From: Methylosinus sp. C49
GTDB taxonomy: Bacteria > Pseudomonadota > Alphaproteobacteria > Rhizobiales > Beijerinckiaceae
Reading direction: 5' to 3'
DNA length: 64,000 nucleotides
NCBI RefSeq assembly: GCF_009936375.1
Contig: NZ_AP022332.1
Span: 2,760,501-2,824,500, forward strand
Positions 17,902 through 27,369 of this stretch are shown in pieces (position 1 is the first letter of the stretch; every line of letters begins with the position of its first letter). The position numbers were made by a program, and so were the translations under genes. A model generated the notes under the pieces. That model saw nothing but the letters and a program-made list of their open reading frames with translations, was not told the DNA's origin and ran no database searches.

Positions 17902-19065
17902 ATGAACGAGACCAGTTCCCAAGTGAAGCTCGCGCCGGCGATTCCCGACGGCGGCCTCTTGCGCCTGCGGCCGATCGATCGCCGCCGGCTGCAGAATTTC
18001 AAGGCCAATTCCAGAGGCTATTGGTCCTTCTGGATATTCATGGCGCTTTTTCTGCTTTCGCTGGCGTCCAACTTCATCGCCAATGACAAGCCCGTGCTCG
18101 CCTATTACAAGGGCGAGCTGCTCTTCCCGATCTTCAAAGACTACCCGGAAGAGAAATTCGGCGGCTTTCTCGCGCGCACGGACTATCGTGATCCTACGAT
18201 CGAGAAAGAGATCGAGGCCAATGGCTGGATGATCTGGCCGCCGATTCACTATTCCTACGACACGCATAATCTCGATCTGCCGACGCCCGCGCCCTCGCCG
18301 CCGACATGGCTGCTCACCAAGGCCCAATGCGAGGCCGCCGCGGCCAAGAAGCTCGGACCAGAGAAAGCGCATCTCGGCTGCTCGGCGATCGAATGGAACT
18401 GGCTCGGAACGGATGACCAAGGCCGCGATGTCGTCGCGCGTCTGCTCTATGGTTTCCGACTATCGGTGCTGTTCGGCCTCATTCTGGCGAGCATCTCCTC
18501 GATCGTCGGCGTCGCTGCAGGCGCGGTGCAGGGCTTTTTCGGAGGGTGGGTCGATCTCGTCTTCCAGCGCTTTATCGAAGTGTGGTCGTCGCTGCCGCAG
18601 CTCTATCTGCTCATCATCGTCTCCTCCTTTCTGGCGCCGGGCTTCTTCGTGCTGCTCGGCATATTGCTGCTGTTCTCCTGGGTGTCGCTCGTGCATGTGG
18701 TGCGCGCGGAATTTCTGCGCGCGCGCAATTTCGAATATGTGAACGCCGCGCGCGCGCTCGGCCTCTCCAATTTCCGCATCATCACGCGGCATCTTCTACC
18801 CAACGCCACGGTCGCGACCTTGACCTTCCTGCCCTTCGTGCTCAATTCCTCGATCACGACGCTGACCTCGCTCGACTTCTTGGGCTTCGGCCTGCCGCCG
18901 GGCTCGCCGTCGCTCGGCGAATTGCTGCTGCAAGGCAAATCCAATCTCCAGGCGCCCTGGCTCGGCCTCACCGGCTTCGTCATCATCGCGCTGATGCTCT
19001 CGCTTCTGGTGTTCATCGGCGAAGCGGTGCGCGACGCCTTCGACCCGCGAAAGACCTTCCGGTGA
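17902..19065 (+). CDS. yejE: ABC transporter permease YejE
   Basis: 387 residues. An N-terminal OppC_N segment (about residues 30-60, ANSRGYWSFWIFMALFLLS), then a periplasmic region of roughly 100 residues typical of YejE, then the inner-membrane permease domain with the EAA loop VNAARALGLSNFRIITRHLL. Forms the heterodimeric channel with YejB. Its TGA overlaps a GTG start of the ATPase gene. Confidence 0.92.
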   Translation: MNETSSQVKLAPAIPDGGLLRLRPIDRRRLQNFKANSRGYWSFWIFMALFLLSLASNFIANDKPVLAYYKGELLFPIFKDYPEEKFGGFLARTDYRDPTIEKEIEANGWMIWPPIHYSYDTHNLDLPTPAPSPPTWLLTKAQCEAAAAKKLGPEKAHLGCSAIEWNWLGTDDQGRDVVARLLYGFRLSVLFGLILASISSIVGVAAGAVQGFFGGWVDLVFQRFIEVWSSLPQLYLLIIVSSFLAPGFFVLLGILLLFSWVSLVHVVRAEFLRARNFEYVNAARALGLSNFRIITRHLLPNATVATLTFLPFVLNSSITTLTSLDFLGFGLPPGSPSLGELLLQGKSNLQAPWLGLTGFVIIALMLSLLVFIGEAVRDAFDPRKTFR

Positions 19066-20702
19066 ACGATCGCATGGGCTCTTCCCCCCTCCTCGACGTC
19101 CGCGATCTCTCCATCGCCTTCTCGCAAGGCGGCAAGGAGACGCTCGCGGTCGATAAAGTCTCCTTCTCGGTCGAGCGCAGCCGCACGCTGGCGCTCGTCG
19201 GCGAATCCGGCTCCGGCAAATCCATCACCGCGCTCTCCATCGTGCGGCTGCTGCCGCCGTCGGCGATTCATCCGTCGGGAAGCATCGACTTTTCCGGCAA
19301 GGACATTTTGCGGATCTCGGACGCCGAGCTGCGCGCCATTCGCGGTGCGAAGATCACCATGGTCTTCCAGGAGCCGATGACCTCGCTCAATCCGCTGCAG
19401 ACGATCGAGCAGCAGATCGGCGAGATCCTCGATCTGCATGGCGCGCGCGGCGCGGAAAAGATCCGCGCACGCGTCGTGGAACTGCTCGGCGAGGTCGGCA
19501 TTCCGAACCCTTCCGAGCGTCTCACCGCCTTTCCGCATCAATTGTCGGGCGGCCAGCGCCAGCGCGTGATGATCGCCATGGCGCTCGCCAATCGGCCGGA
19601 CCTGCTCATCGCCGACGAGCCGACGACAGCGCTCGACGTCACCGTGCAGGCGCAGATTCTCGCTCTGCTGGAGCGCGTGCAGAAGACCTATGGCATGGCC
19701 ATGCTCTTCATCACCCATGATCTCGGCCTGGTGCGGCGCTTCGCCGATGATGTCTGCGTGATGCAGCACGGCCGCATCGTCGAGAAGGGCGATGTCGAGA
19801 AGGTCTTCTCGGCGCCCGAGCATCCCTACACCAAGGCGCTGCTCGCCGCGGAGCCCAAGGGCTCGCCGCCGCCGGATGACGAGAACGAGCCCGTGCTCGT
19901 CGCCGCCAATGATCTCAAGGTCTGGTTTCCGATCAAGCGCGGCTTCCTGCGCCGCACTGTCGGCCATATCAAGGCGGTGGACGGCGTCACGCTCGCCGTG
20001 CGCCGCGGCTCGACGGTCGGCGTCGTCGGCGAATCGGGCTCCGGCAAGACGACGCTCGGCCTCGCTCTGCTGCGCCTCATCCGCTCCGAGGGGCCGATCC
20101 TCTATCTGGGCGAGCGCATAGACGCGAAATCGGTCGCAGAAATGCGCCCGCTGCGCCGCGACATGCAGATCGTCTTCCAGGACCCCTATGGCTCACTGTC
20201 GCCGCGCATGTCGGTCGCCGAGATCGTCGCCGAGGGCCTCGGCGTGCAAATGAAGGGCCTCACCTTCGAGGAGACGCGTGAGATCGTCGCCAAGGCGCTG
20301 GCCGAGACCGGGCTCGACCCCGCCATGATGGATCGCTATCCGCATGAATTCTCGGGGGGCCAGCGCCAGCGTATCGCCATAGCCCGCGCCATTGTGCTGA
20401 AGCCGAAATTCATCGTGCTCGACGAGCCGACCTCGGCGCTCGACATGTCCGTGCAGGCGCAAATCGTCGATCTGCTGCGCGAATTGCAGGCCAAGCACAG
20501 CCTCGCCTATCTCTTCATCAGCCATGATCTCAAAGTGGTGAAATCGCTCGCCGCGCATCTCATCGTGATGCGCTATGGCAAGGTGGTGGAGGAAGGCCCG
20601 GCGGCGGAGGTGTTCGCCGCGCCCAAGAGCGACTACACGCGCGCCCTCTTCGCCGCCGCCTTCCGCATAGAGGCCGAGCCGCACCCGGGCGACAAGGCCT
20701 GA
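19062..20702 (+). CDS. yejF: ABC transporter ATP-binding protein YejF (duplicated ATPase)
   Basis: 546 residues from GTG 19062, which overlaps the yejE stop; ATG 19074 is the alternative. Two full ATPase domains lie in tandem: Walker [12 protein letters not shown] and [11 protein letters not shown], signatures [14 protein letters not shown] and [14 protein letters not shown], Walker [13 protein letters not shown] and [11 protein letters not shown]. Both sites look intact. The fused DppD-DppF arrangement is characteristic of YejF. It powers the YejBE channel. Confidence 0.93.
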   Translation: MNDRMGSSPLLDVRDLSIAFSQGGKETLAVDKVSFSVERSRTLALVGESGSGKSITALSIVRLLPPSAIHPSGSIDFSGKDILRISDAELRAIRGAKITMVFQEPMTSLNPLQTIEQQIGEILDLHGARGAEKIRARVVELLGEVGIPNPSERLTAFPHQLSGGQRQRVMIAMALANRPDLLIADEPTTALDVTVQAQILALLERVQKTYGMAMLFITHDLGLVRRFADDVCVMQHGRIVEKGDVEKVFSAPEHPYTKALLAAEPKGSPPPDDENEPVLVAANDLKVWFPIKRGFLRRTVGHIKAVDGVTLAVRRGSTVGVVGESGSGKTTLGLALLRLIRSEGPILYLGERIDAKSVAEMRPLRRDMQIVFQDPYGSLSPRMSVAEIVAEGLGVQMKGLTFEETREIVAKALAETGLDPAMMDRYPHEFSGGQRQRIAIARAIVLKPKFIVLDEPTSALDMSVQAQIVDLLRELQAKHSLAYLFISHDLKVVKSLAAHLIVMRYGKVVEEGPAAEVFAAPKSDYTRALFAAAFRIEAEPHPGDKA

Positions 20703-20790
20703 TTCCAGTGACGGCCACGCGCGCCCTTGCGGCGAGGCCTCGGCTTCGTCACACTCGGCGGCGACGATTCGAATCCTTTCGAGGCTATTC

Positions 20791-21573
20791 ATGAGCACGC
20801 GCGCAAGGGACGCCGCCGATATCATCGGCGCGCGCAATCCTCTGGGGCCGATCGAAACCGCGGTCGTGCTCGGACGCGAATTTCTCGCCGCCGCCGATAT
20901 CGGCGAGCAGGCGGTCGCCATACCCTATTCCGAGCTGCCGGGATTTCCCGAGATCGAGGGCGGCGAGGTCGTGATCGGCCTCGTCGAAGGCGCGCCCATG
21001 CTGTTCCTCAAGGGCCGCTCAGAGTTCTACGAAAGCGGTGATCCCAGCCTGATGTCCTCGCCGATCGAGACATTGACGCTTTTGAATGTGAGGGCTCTGC
21101 TCTCCACCGGCTTCGCCACGTCCACCAACGCCGATTTTCAGCCCTCCTCCATTCTCTCCGTGACCGATCACATCAATTTCAGCGGACTCAACCCGCTCAT
21201 CGGCGCCGCGGGACAGAATTTCGTCAATATGAACGGCGCCTATGACAAAAGGCTGCTGCGCCGCCTCAAGCAGGCCGGCGCCGGCGCCGGGGTGACGCTG
21301 CATGAAGGGATCTTCATGTGGTTTTCCGGCCCGAGCTATGAGACGCCGGCGGAAGCCAAAATGGCCCGCACGCTCGGCGCCGACGCGCTCGGCGTCGCGA
21401 TCGCGCCGGAGGCGATACTCGCCAAGCGTTTCGCTCTGCCTTTCGCGGCCATGGCGGTCATCTCGGATTATGCGACGGGCTTTGCTGGCGGCAATCCGAC
21501 CTATGATCCGAGCCGCGCCTCCGGCGTGATCGCCCTGCGGCGCCTGCTGCGCGCCTATCAAAAAGTCAAATAG
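20791..21573 (+). CDS. Purine-nucleoside phosphorylase (class I, PNP/MTAP family)
   Basis: 260 residues. Motifs include SVTDHINFSGLNPLIG, MNGAYDKRLL and the substrate-pocket region FSGPSYETPAEAKMARTLGADALG, as in trimeric PunA-type enzymes. The reaction is phosphorolysis of purine nucleosides to base and ribose-1-phosphate. The N-terminal phosphate loop is shorter than in PunA, so 5'-methylthioadenosine phosphorylase-like activity is possible. It follows yejF by 88 bases and may share its transcript. Confidence 0.82.
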   Translation: MSTRARDAADIIGARNPLGPIETAVVLGREFLAAADIGEQAVAIPYSELPGFPEIEGGEVVIGLVEGAPMLFLKGRSEFYESGDPSLMSSPIETLTLLNVRALLSTGFATSTNADFQPSSILSVTDHINFSGLNPLIGAAGQNFVNMNGAYDKRLLRRLKQAGAGAGVTLHEGIFMWFSGPSYETPAEAKMARTLGADALGVAIAPEAILAKRFALPFAAMAVISDYATGFAGGNPTYDPSRASGVIALRRLLRAYQKVK

Positions 21574-21588
21574 CGGCCGAGAGCGGCG

Positions 21589-22041
21589 TCACGGCCCCGC
21601 CGGCCGCCGAAAAGCGAGGACGCTGGCGTCCAGCAGCTGCACGGTTTCGCCGCGCTGATTGGACGTCACGACGCGCATCTTCACCATTCCGCGATCGTCA
21701 CGTGATTTCGAGGGCGAAATACGCAGGATCGTCGCCTCGACGCTCAGAAGATCGCCCGGCAGCACAGGCCGCAGCCACTCGACCTTGCCGCCGACGCCGA
21801 TCAGCCCGCCAGAAAATGACGCGCATTGTGTCAGCAGCCGCATGGTGAGCGAGGCCGTGTGCCAGCCGCTGGCCACCAGCTGGCCGAATAGGCTGTCCTT
21901 CGCCGCCGTCTCGTCGAGATGAAAGGGCTGCGGGTCGAATTTGGCTGCGAAGGCTTTGATCTCTTCTGTCGTGACCTCGAGCGGCCCGCCGCGAAAGCGC
22001 TGATCGACGAAGAGGTCCTCGAGGTAGAGCGGCTCGGACAT
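21589..22041 (-). CDS. MaoC-like (R)-specific enoyl-CoA hydratase family protein
   Basis: 150 residues. Hot-dog fold with the hydratase motif around FDPQPFHLDETAAKDSLFG (catalytic Asp and His) and LVASGWHTASLTMRLL. ATG 22041 is chosen because the family begins close to this point; the frame is open far upstream into the neighbouring gene. Could act on enoyl-CoA in fatty acid or PHA metabolism. It is last in a minus-strand operon, five bases after the NlpC/P60 gene. Confidence 0.85.
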   Translation of the reverse strand: MSEPLYLEDLFVDQRFRGGPLEVTTEEIKAFAAKFDPQPFHLDETAAKDSLFGQLVASGWHTASLTMRLLTQCASFSGGLIGVGGKVEWLRPVLPGDLLSVEATILRISPSKSRDDRGMVKMRVVTSNQRGETVQLLDASVLAFRRPAGP

Positions 22042-22046
22042 TGTCG

Positions 22047-22895
22047 TCACTCGAAGATTCGTCGCACGCTCGTCACCGCCGAGCCGGATGCCAAAATCCG
22101 CTCCCGCGCCGGGACAAAGGGCTCGCTGGCGACCTGCAGATAAAAAGCGTTGGCGTGCAGCAGGCGCTCGGCGTCCTGCATGATGCCGACGTGGCCTTTC
22201 CAAAAAACGAGATCGCCGCGCCGCAAAGGCTCGCCTTCCGCGAGCGCGCGCCCGAGCGATGTCTCCTGCAGATCCGTGTCGCGCGGCGCCTCTATCCCGG
22301 CGAAGGCGAGGGAAGTCTGCACCAAGCCGGAGCAGTCGACGCCGAGCCAGCTCTTGCCGCCCCAAAGATAGGGCGCGCCGATGAGGCTCTCCGCGACGGC
22401 GACGAAATCCGCGACGCGTGACGCACGCGGCGTCAGATGCGTGCGATAGATGAAGCCGCCGCCGGCCTCGATGAGGAATTTGTCGCGCTCGCCGACGATC
22501 TCCACTTCGGCGCCGAGCGGCAGAGCGAGCAAGGGCGGGTCCTTGATTTCAGCTCGCGGAAAAACAAAGGTGCGGGGAACGCTGACGCGATGCGTCGGCG
22601 TCTCTATTCGGCTCCAGAGCACATTGGCGGCGATCCAGCCGACATAGGAGTCGCGCTCGAGCTGCGCCCAGGACCAGCCCTCCTCATCATCGTAGACGAT
22701 AACCGTCTCGCCATAGAGCGCCTGCGTGTCGAGCCGCGCATCCGGCCGCGGCTCGCGCTTCAGATCGGCGACGCCTTCCTTCACCTGCATGCGGCGCCCA
22801 TCGACGAAGCGCGCCGCCTCGACCTTGCCCTCGAGATGGCGCGCGGCCAGATTAGGCCGCGCCGGCGTCAGCCTTTTGTCGAAGCTCTCGCTCAT
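22047..22895 (-). CDS. NlpC/P60 family cell-wall hydrolase with SH3 domains
   Basis: 282 residues. The N-terminal half carries two bacterial SH3-like modules (YDDEEGWSWAQLERDSYVGW) and the C-terminal half is an NlpC/P60 peptidase with catalytic Cys in GVDCSGLVQ and His in KGHVGIM. Such enzymes cut gamma-D-Glu-diaminopimelate bonds of peptidoglycan stems, resembling dipeptidyl-peptidase VI. No signal peptide is evident, suggesting a cytoplasmic role in muropeptide recycling. ATG 22895 overlaps the stop of the peptidase gene (ATGA). Confidence 0.88.
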   Translation of the reverse strand: MSESFDKRLTPARPNLAARHLEGKVEAARFVDGRRMQVKEGVADLKREPRPDARLDTQALYGETVIVYDDEEGWSWAQLERDSYVGWIAANVLWSRIETPTHRVSVPRTFVFPRAEIKDPPLLALPLGAEVEIVGERDKFLIEAGGGFIYRTHLTPRASRVADFVAVAESLIGAPYLWGGKSWLGVDCSGLVQTSLAFAGIEAPRDTDLQETSLGRALAEGEPLRRGDLVFWKGHVGIMQDAERLLHANAFYLQVASEPFVPARERILASGSAVTSVRRIFE

Positions 22896-24286
22896 GTCTT
22901 CACGCTCCACCGGGCGGCGCGCTCCTCGATCAGCTCGGCAAGGAGCCGCGCCGTCTGAATCTCGCCGCCCTCCGGCCGGCCGGGCTTGGCGGAAGGAGTC
23001 CAGGCGAAGAGATCGAAATGCGCCCATTTCTCGGGCTTGGTCACGAAGCGGCGCAGGAACAGCGCCGCGGTGATCGAGCCCGCATGTCCGCTCGACGATA
23101 CATTCGCGATATTGGACGCCTTGCCGTCGAGCTGCGAATCATAGGGCTCCCACAAGGGCAGCCGCCACACTGGATCGCCGAGCTTGCGGCCATAGGTCTC
23201 GATCTCCAGCGCCAGAGCATCGTCCCCCGTATAGAAGGCCGGCAGTTCCGGGCCGAGCGCGACACGCGCTGCGCCGGTGAGCGTGGCGAAATCGAGCAGG
23301 AGATCGGGGTCCTCCTCGGCGGCGAACGCCAGAGCGTCGGCGAGAATGAGCCGCCCTTCCGCATCCGTGTTGCCGATCTCCACCGAGAGGCCCTTGCGAC
23401 TCGGATAAATATCGCCCGGCCGCATGGCGTCCGCGGAAATGGCGTTCTCGACAATGGGCAGCAGCACGCGCAAGCGCAAGCGCGCGCCAGAGCCCATCAG
23501 AATATCGGCCAGCGCCAGCGCCGTGGCGGCGCCGCCCATATCCTTCTTCATCAGCAGCATGGCGCTGCTCGGCTTGATATCGAGGCCGCCGCTGTCGAAA
23601 CAGACGCCCTTCCCCACCAGCGTCACCTTCATCGCCTCTTCCGGCCCGAAGGTGATGTCGATGAGCCGCGGAGCCTGCGCCGCCGCGCGGCCGACCGCAT
23701 GAACGAGCGGGAAATTCTCCGCAAGCAGCGCATCGCCGGCGATGACGCGCGCCTGCGCCCCATGCCGCGCGGCGAGCGCCAGCGCCGCCTCCGCCAGAGC
23801 CTCCGGCCCCAGATCATTGGCGGGCGTGTTGACGAGATCGCGCCCGAAGCAGAGCGCGGCGGCGACGCGCTCTATGCGCGCGCGATCGGCGTCCTGCGGC
23901 GCGCAGAGGCGCGGGCGTTCCTTCTTCGGCGCGACATAGCGCGAGAAAGAATAGCCGCCGAGCAAAAAGGCGAGCGCGGCCGAATAGGAATTGGATACGC
24001 CTTCGCGCAGACGATAGAGGCCCGGCGGCAGCAAGGTCGCGAGCTTGCCGGCAAGGAAAGGATCGCGATGGCGCGCCCCCGCCGCCTCCACGCCGAACAG
24101 AACCACCGCCGGCGCGCCATCCAGCCCCGGCGCGAGCAGATACGCGCCCACCTTGCCGTCGAAGCCGCAAGCGCGCGCGAAGGCGGCGATCGGCGGCGGC
24201 AAGGTCTCGGCGAGAATCGGCCAGCTCTCCTTATCGACGAAATCGATCGGCGTCGCCTCCGCCGTCCATTCCTCCAATCGGCTCAT
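22892..24286 (-). CDS. M17 leucyl aminopeptidase family protein
   Basis: 464 residues. The catalytic domain is complete: VGKGVCFDSGGLDIKP, KKDMGGAATALAL and the family signature NTDAEGRLILADAL, supplying the two-metal site. The N-terminal domain is shorter than E. coli PepA, as in the PepB-like branch. It removes N-terminal residues from peptides. Coupled to an NlpC/P60 amidase, it probably degrades peptides released from the cell wall; this role is inferred from the operon. Confidence 0.9.
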   Translation of the reverse strand: MSRLEEWTAEATPIDFVDKESWPILAETLPPPIAAFARACGFDGKVGAYLLAPGLDGAPAVVLFGVEAAGARHRDPFLAGKLATLLPPGLYRLREGVSNSYSAALAFLLGGYSFSRYVAPKKERPRLCAPQDADRARIERVAAALCFGRDLVNTPANDLGPEALAEAALALAARHGAQARVIAGDALLAENFPLVHAVGRAAAQAPRLIDITFGPEEAMKVTLVGKGVCFDSGGLDIKPSSAMLLMKKDMGGAATALALADILMGSGARLRLRVLLPIVENAISADAMRPGDIYPSRKGLSVEIGNTDAEGRLILADALAFAAEEDPDLLLDFATLTGAARVALGPELPAFYTGDDALALEIETYGRKLGDPVWRLPLWEPYDSQLDGKASNIANVSSSGHAGSITAALFLRRFVTKPEKWAHFDLFAWTPSAKPGRPEGGEIQTARLLAELIEERAARWSVKT

Positions 24287-24373
24287 ATCGCCCTCTTTTC
24301 GAGTTCGTTCCTGTCTTTGTCGTTTTTTAGCACCAAGACACGAAGGACACGAAGACGTTATAGGACTTGGCCC

Positions 24374-25441
24374 ATGGAAATCGGTCCCCTCTCCCGCTAT
24401 CGCGCCCAGCTCGCGCTCGGCGCAAGGATCACGATCGCCGCTGTGGCGACGCTCGGAATCGGCCATCTCCTCGGCACGCCGATGATATTATGGGCTGTGC
24501 TGACCGCGGTCATCCTCACGCAAATGAGCGTCGGCCGCTCGGTCAAGGCGACGATCGACTATTCCTTCGGCACGCTGGGCGGCGCGATCTACGCCGGCCT
24601 CGTCTCCAATTATGTCGTCGGCGCCCACGAGCTGACACTGCTGCTTCTGCTCGGCCTCGCCATAGCGCCGCTCGCCCTGCTCTCCGCCTTGACGCCGCGA
24701 TTTTCGGTCGCGCCGGCGACCGGCGTCATCGTCGTGCTCGCGCCGACCATCACCCATGCGACCGCCTTTCATTCGGCCTATGATCGTGTGCTCGAGGTGG
24801 CGCTCGGCGGCGGCGTCGCGCTCGTCGTGTCGCATCTCGTCTTTCCCGCCCGCGCCCGCATTCTCGCGCTCGAGGCCGGCGCCGAAATGCTCGCCGTCAT
24901 GGCCGAGGCGCTGCCTCGGCTGTTCGCGGGCTTCGCGCAACCACAGGACCCCGAAGCGATTCGCGATCTCCAGCGCGGCATCGGCGACGCCTTCGCCCGT
25001 CTCGACAAGATGGAGCAGGAGGCGCGTCATGAGCGCATCGCCTTCCTCGAGGCCGAGCCTGATCTCGCGCCGCTGCTGCGCGCGCTGCTGCGAATGCGGC
25101 ATGATCTGGTGATGATCGGCCGCGCCGCGGTCACGCCCTTGCCGGAGCGGCTGCGGCCGCGCCTCGAGACTTTGCTCGGGGTGATCGCCGACAACGCCGC
25201 CGCCCAGCTTCTCGAGACCGGCGCCGCGCTGACCGGCGCGCGCGCGCCAGTCGCGAGCAAGACATTGGACGGCGCCTTCGACGCTTATTCGCGAGAGATC
25301 GCAGCGTTCCGAGAAGAAGGAATCCTCCGCAGCCTGCCGGTCGAGCAGGTGGAGCATGTCTTCGCGCTCGGCTTCGCGCTCGAGCAATGGCGCGGCGATC
25401 TCGACGAGCTCGAGCGCCGGATCGCCGAGCGCGCTCGTTAA
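24374..25441 (+). CDS. FUSC-family inner-membrane protein
   Basis: 355 residues. Six hydrophobic segments in the first 160 residues (LGIGHLLGTPMILWAVLTAV; LTLLLLLGLAIAPLALLSAL) form the fusaric-acid-resistance/YccS-type domain, followed by a cytoplasmic helical region of about 190 residues. Members are efflux components or lipid-modification partners; the substrate cannot be stated. The start ATG 24374 gives a short basic N-terminus. Divergent from the peptidase operon. Confidence 0.82.
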   Translation: MEIGPLSRYRAQLALGARITIAAVATLGIGHLLGTPMILWAVLTAVILTQMSVGRSVKATIDYSFGTLGGAIYAGLVSNYVVGAHELTLLLLLGLAIAPLALLSALTPRFSVAPATGVIVVLAPTITHATAFHSAYDRVLEVALGGGVALVVSHLVFPARARILALEAGAEMLAVMAEALPRLFAGFAQPQDPEAIRDLQRGIGDAFARLDKMEQEARHERIAFLEAEPDLAPLLRALLRMRHDLVMIGRAAVTPLPERLRPRLETLLGVIADNAAAQLLETGAALTGARAPVASKTLDGAFDAYSREIAAFREEGILRSLPVEQVEHVFALGFALEQWRGDLDELERRIAERAR

Positions 25442-25508
25442 GGAAGCGGCAAGGTTAACGATTTATTGCTCGACCCTGACGGTTCAACCGCAAGAGAGGG
25501 GTCGCCCG

Positions 25509-26390
25509 ATGTTCCCGTGCCATTTCGTCGCGACGCGCCGCAAAGGCGCGCCGAGCGCGCTGGTGATTTGCGCGCTGCTCGCGCTCGGCGGCTGCGCGCA
25601 GCCGCTCACCGACGTCACCGGCTCGATCGGCGCGACGCGACGCGTCGAGCTGCCGAGCGACGAGGCCGAGTTGCGCCGCTTCGCCGACGAATGGGGTCGT
25701 CGCTTCGACGCCGACCCCAAGAACAAATCCGTCGCGCTCACCTACGCCAAGGCGCTGCATGCGCTCGATCGCAACGCGCAGGCCGTCGCCGTGCTGCAAG
25801 GCCTCGCCATTCGCTATCCGGACGATCTCTCTGTGCTCGGCGCTTATGGCAAGTCGCTCGCCGACGCCGGACGTCTGCGTGACGCCGCCGATGTCTTGTC
25901 GCGCGCCCACACGCCGGAGCGCCCCGATTGGACTGTGCTCTCGGCGCAAGGCTCGATCGCCGATCAGCTCGGCAATCACGAAGAAGCGCGCGAATATTAT
26001 CAGACCGCGTTGAAGATCAAGCCCAATGATCCGAAGGTTCTCTCCAATCTCGGGCTCTCCTATGCGCTCTCCAAGCAGTTGCCGCAGGCCGAGAGCACAT
26101 TGCTGACCGCGGCCTCGCAGCCCACGGCCGACATGCGGGTACGTCAGAATCTCGCGCTCGTGCTGGCGCTGCAGGGCAAGTTCGACGAGGCCGAGAATTG
26201 GTCGCGTCATGATCTCTCGCCGATCGACGCCGCGGCCAATGTCGCCTCGATCCGCCAAATGATCGCGCAATCCAACAGCTGGCGCGAGATACAGAGCTAT
26301 AGCGAGAAGACCAAGCGAAAGAGCGCCGAAGCGCCCGCGCAGCGCGCCAGACTCGGCGCGCTCACCAGCTCTGCGCCATCACCTGAATAA
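25509..26390 (+). CDS. tadD: Tad pilus lipoprotein TadD (tetratricopeptide repeats)
   Basis: 293 residues. A lipoprotein signal ends in LGGCAQ and is followed by at least four TPR units (for example NHEEAREYYQTALKIKPNDP). TadD is the pilotin-like lipoprotein that helps the secretin reach the outer membrane. GAGAGGGG precedes ATG 25509. Its 3' end overlaps the convergent tadC gene by 29 bases. It is the only part of the core Tad set on the plus strand here, opposite the main operon. Confidence 0.88.
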   Translation: MFPCHFVATRRKGAPSALVICALLALGGCAQPLTDVTGSIGATRRVELPSDEAELRRFADEWGRRFDADPKNKSVALTYAKALHALDRNAQAVAVLQGLAIRYPDDLSVLGAYGKSLADAGRLRDAADVLSRAHTPERPDWTVLSAQGSIADQLGNHEEAREYYQTALKIKPNDPKVLSNLGLSYALSKQLPQAESTLLTAASQPTADMRVRQNLALVLALQGKFDEAENWSRHDLSPIDAAANVASIRQMIAQSNSWREIQSYSEKTKRKSAEAPAQRARLGALTSSAPSPE

Positions 26391-27333
26391 TCGCCGGCGC
26401 CATCACGACGACCATCAGCACCGGCAGAAAGAAGACGATCATCGGCACGGTGAGCTTTGGCGGCAGCGCCGCGGCCTTGCGCTCGGCCTCCGCCATGCGC
26501 ATGTCGCGGCTCTCCTGCGCCGTGACGCGCAGCGCGCGGCCGAGCGGCGTGCCGTATTTCTCCGCCTGAATGAGCACGGTGGAAATCTGCTTCACGCTCT
26601 CGAGCCCGGTGCGCGCCGTCAGATTTTGATAGGCCTGACGACGATCCGGCAGATAGGAGAGCTCCGCCGTCGCCAGCGCGAATTCCTCGGCGAGCGCCGC
26701 CGAGCGCACGCCGATCTCTTGCCCCACCTTGCGAAAGGCGTGGTCGACCGACATGCCCGATTCGACGCAGATCAGCATGAGATCGAGCGCATCGGGAAAA
26801 GCGATGCGCATGCTCTGCTGCCGCTTGGTGATCGTGTTGCTGATGAACAGCTCCGGCGTCTTCACCCCGAGATAGGTCGCGAAGATCACAATGCCCGCCT
26901 TGGTGAGCATGGGCCAATCGGAATCGTCGAGCACCACGAGATAGAAGACCGCGAAGAGCGCAAAGGCGATCGGCGTCACCAGCCGGAAGAACAGAAACGT
27001 CACTTCCGCCTGCGGACCGCGATAGCCGGCGGAGGCGAGACGCAGCTTGGCGTCGTCCGTGTTGAGCCATGTCGACAAGGAGAAGCGGTCGACGACATTC
27101 TTCATATATTGCTTTGGCTGATAGCGCAGGCCGCCGCCGTCCGCCTTGGCCGCCGCGCGCTCACGCGCCCTGATGCGCTCGCGCTCATTGGCGACGCTCT
27201 TCATGCGCTTGGCCAATGTGTCGCTCTGCAGGAAGGTCGCGCCCAGCGACCATATGGTGGCGACGACCGCCATTGCGACGATGAGGCTGAACATCAGCCG
27301 CCCATTGGTCGCCAGCTTGACGATCTGCTCCAT
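26362..27333 (-). CDS. tadC: Tad pilus inner-membrane platform protein TadC
   Basis: 323 residues, T2SSF domain in the second half (PDALDLMLICVESGMSVDHA; GTPLGRALRVTAQESRDMRM), with hydrophobic segments at both ends. TadB and TadC together make the platform on which CpaF acts. ATG 27333 gives the usual N-terminal membrane helix; an in-frame ATG 33 bases upstream is less likely. It is last gene in the minus-strand pilus operon. Confidence 0.92.
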   Translation of the reverse strand: MEQIVKLATNGRLMFSLIVAMAVVATIWSLGATFLQSDTLAKRMKSVANERERIRARERAAAKADGGGLRYQPKQYMKNVVDRFSLSTWLNTDDAKLRLASAGYRGPQAEVTFLFFRLVTPIAFALFAVFYLVVLDDSDWPMLTKAGIVIFATYLGVKTPELFISNTITKRQQSMRIAFPDALDLMLICVESGMSVDHAFRKVGQEIGVRSAALAEEFALATAELSYLPDRRQAYQNLTARTGLESVKQISTVLIQAEKYGTPLGRALRVTAQESRDMRMAEAERKAAALPPKLTVPMIVFFLPVLMVVVMAPAIIQVMAQSW

Positions 27334-27369
27334 GGTTTTAGTGACCCCTCGCTCGACGCGGCGCAACGT

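Noticed and set aside
23018-24373. Long plus-strand frame opposite the peptidase gene
   Set aside because: Runs through the peptidase in antisense before joining the real FUSC gene at ATG 24374; the upstream part has shadow composition.
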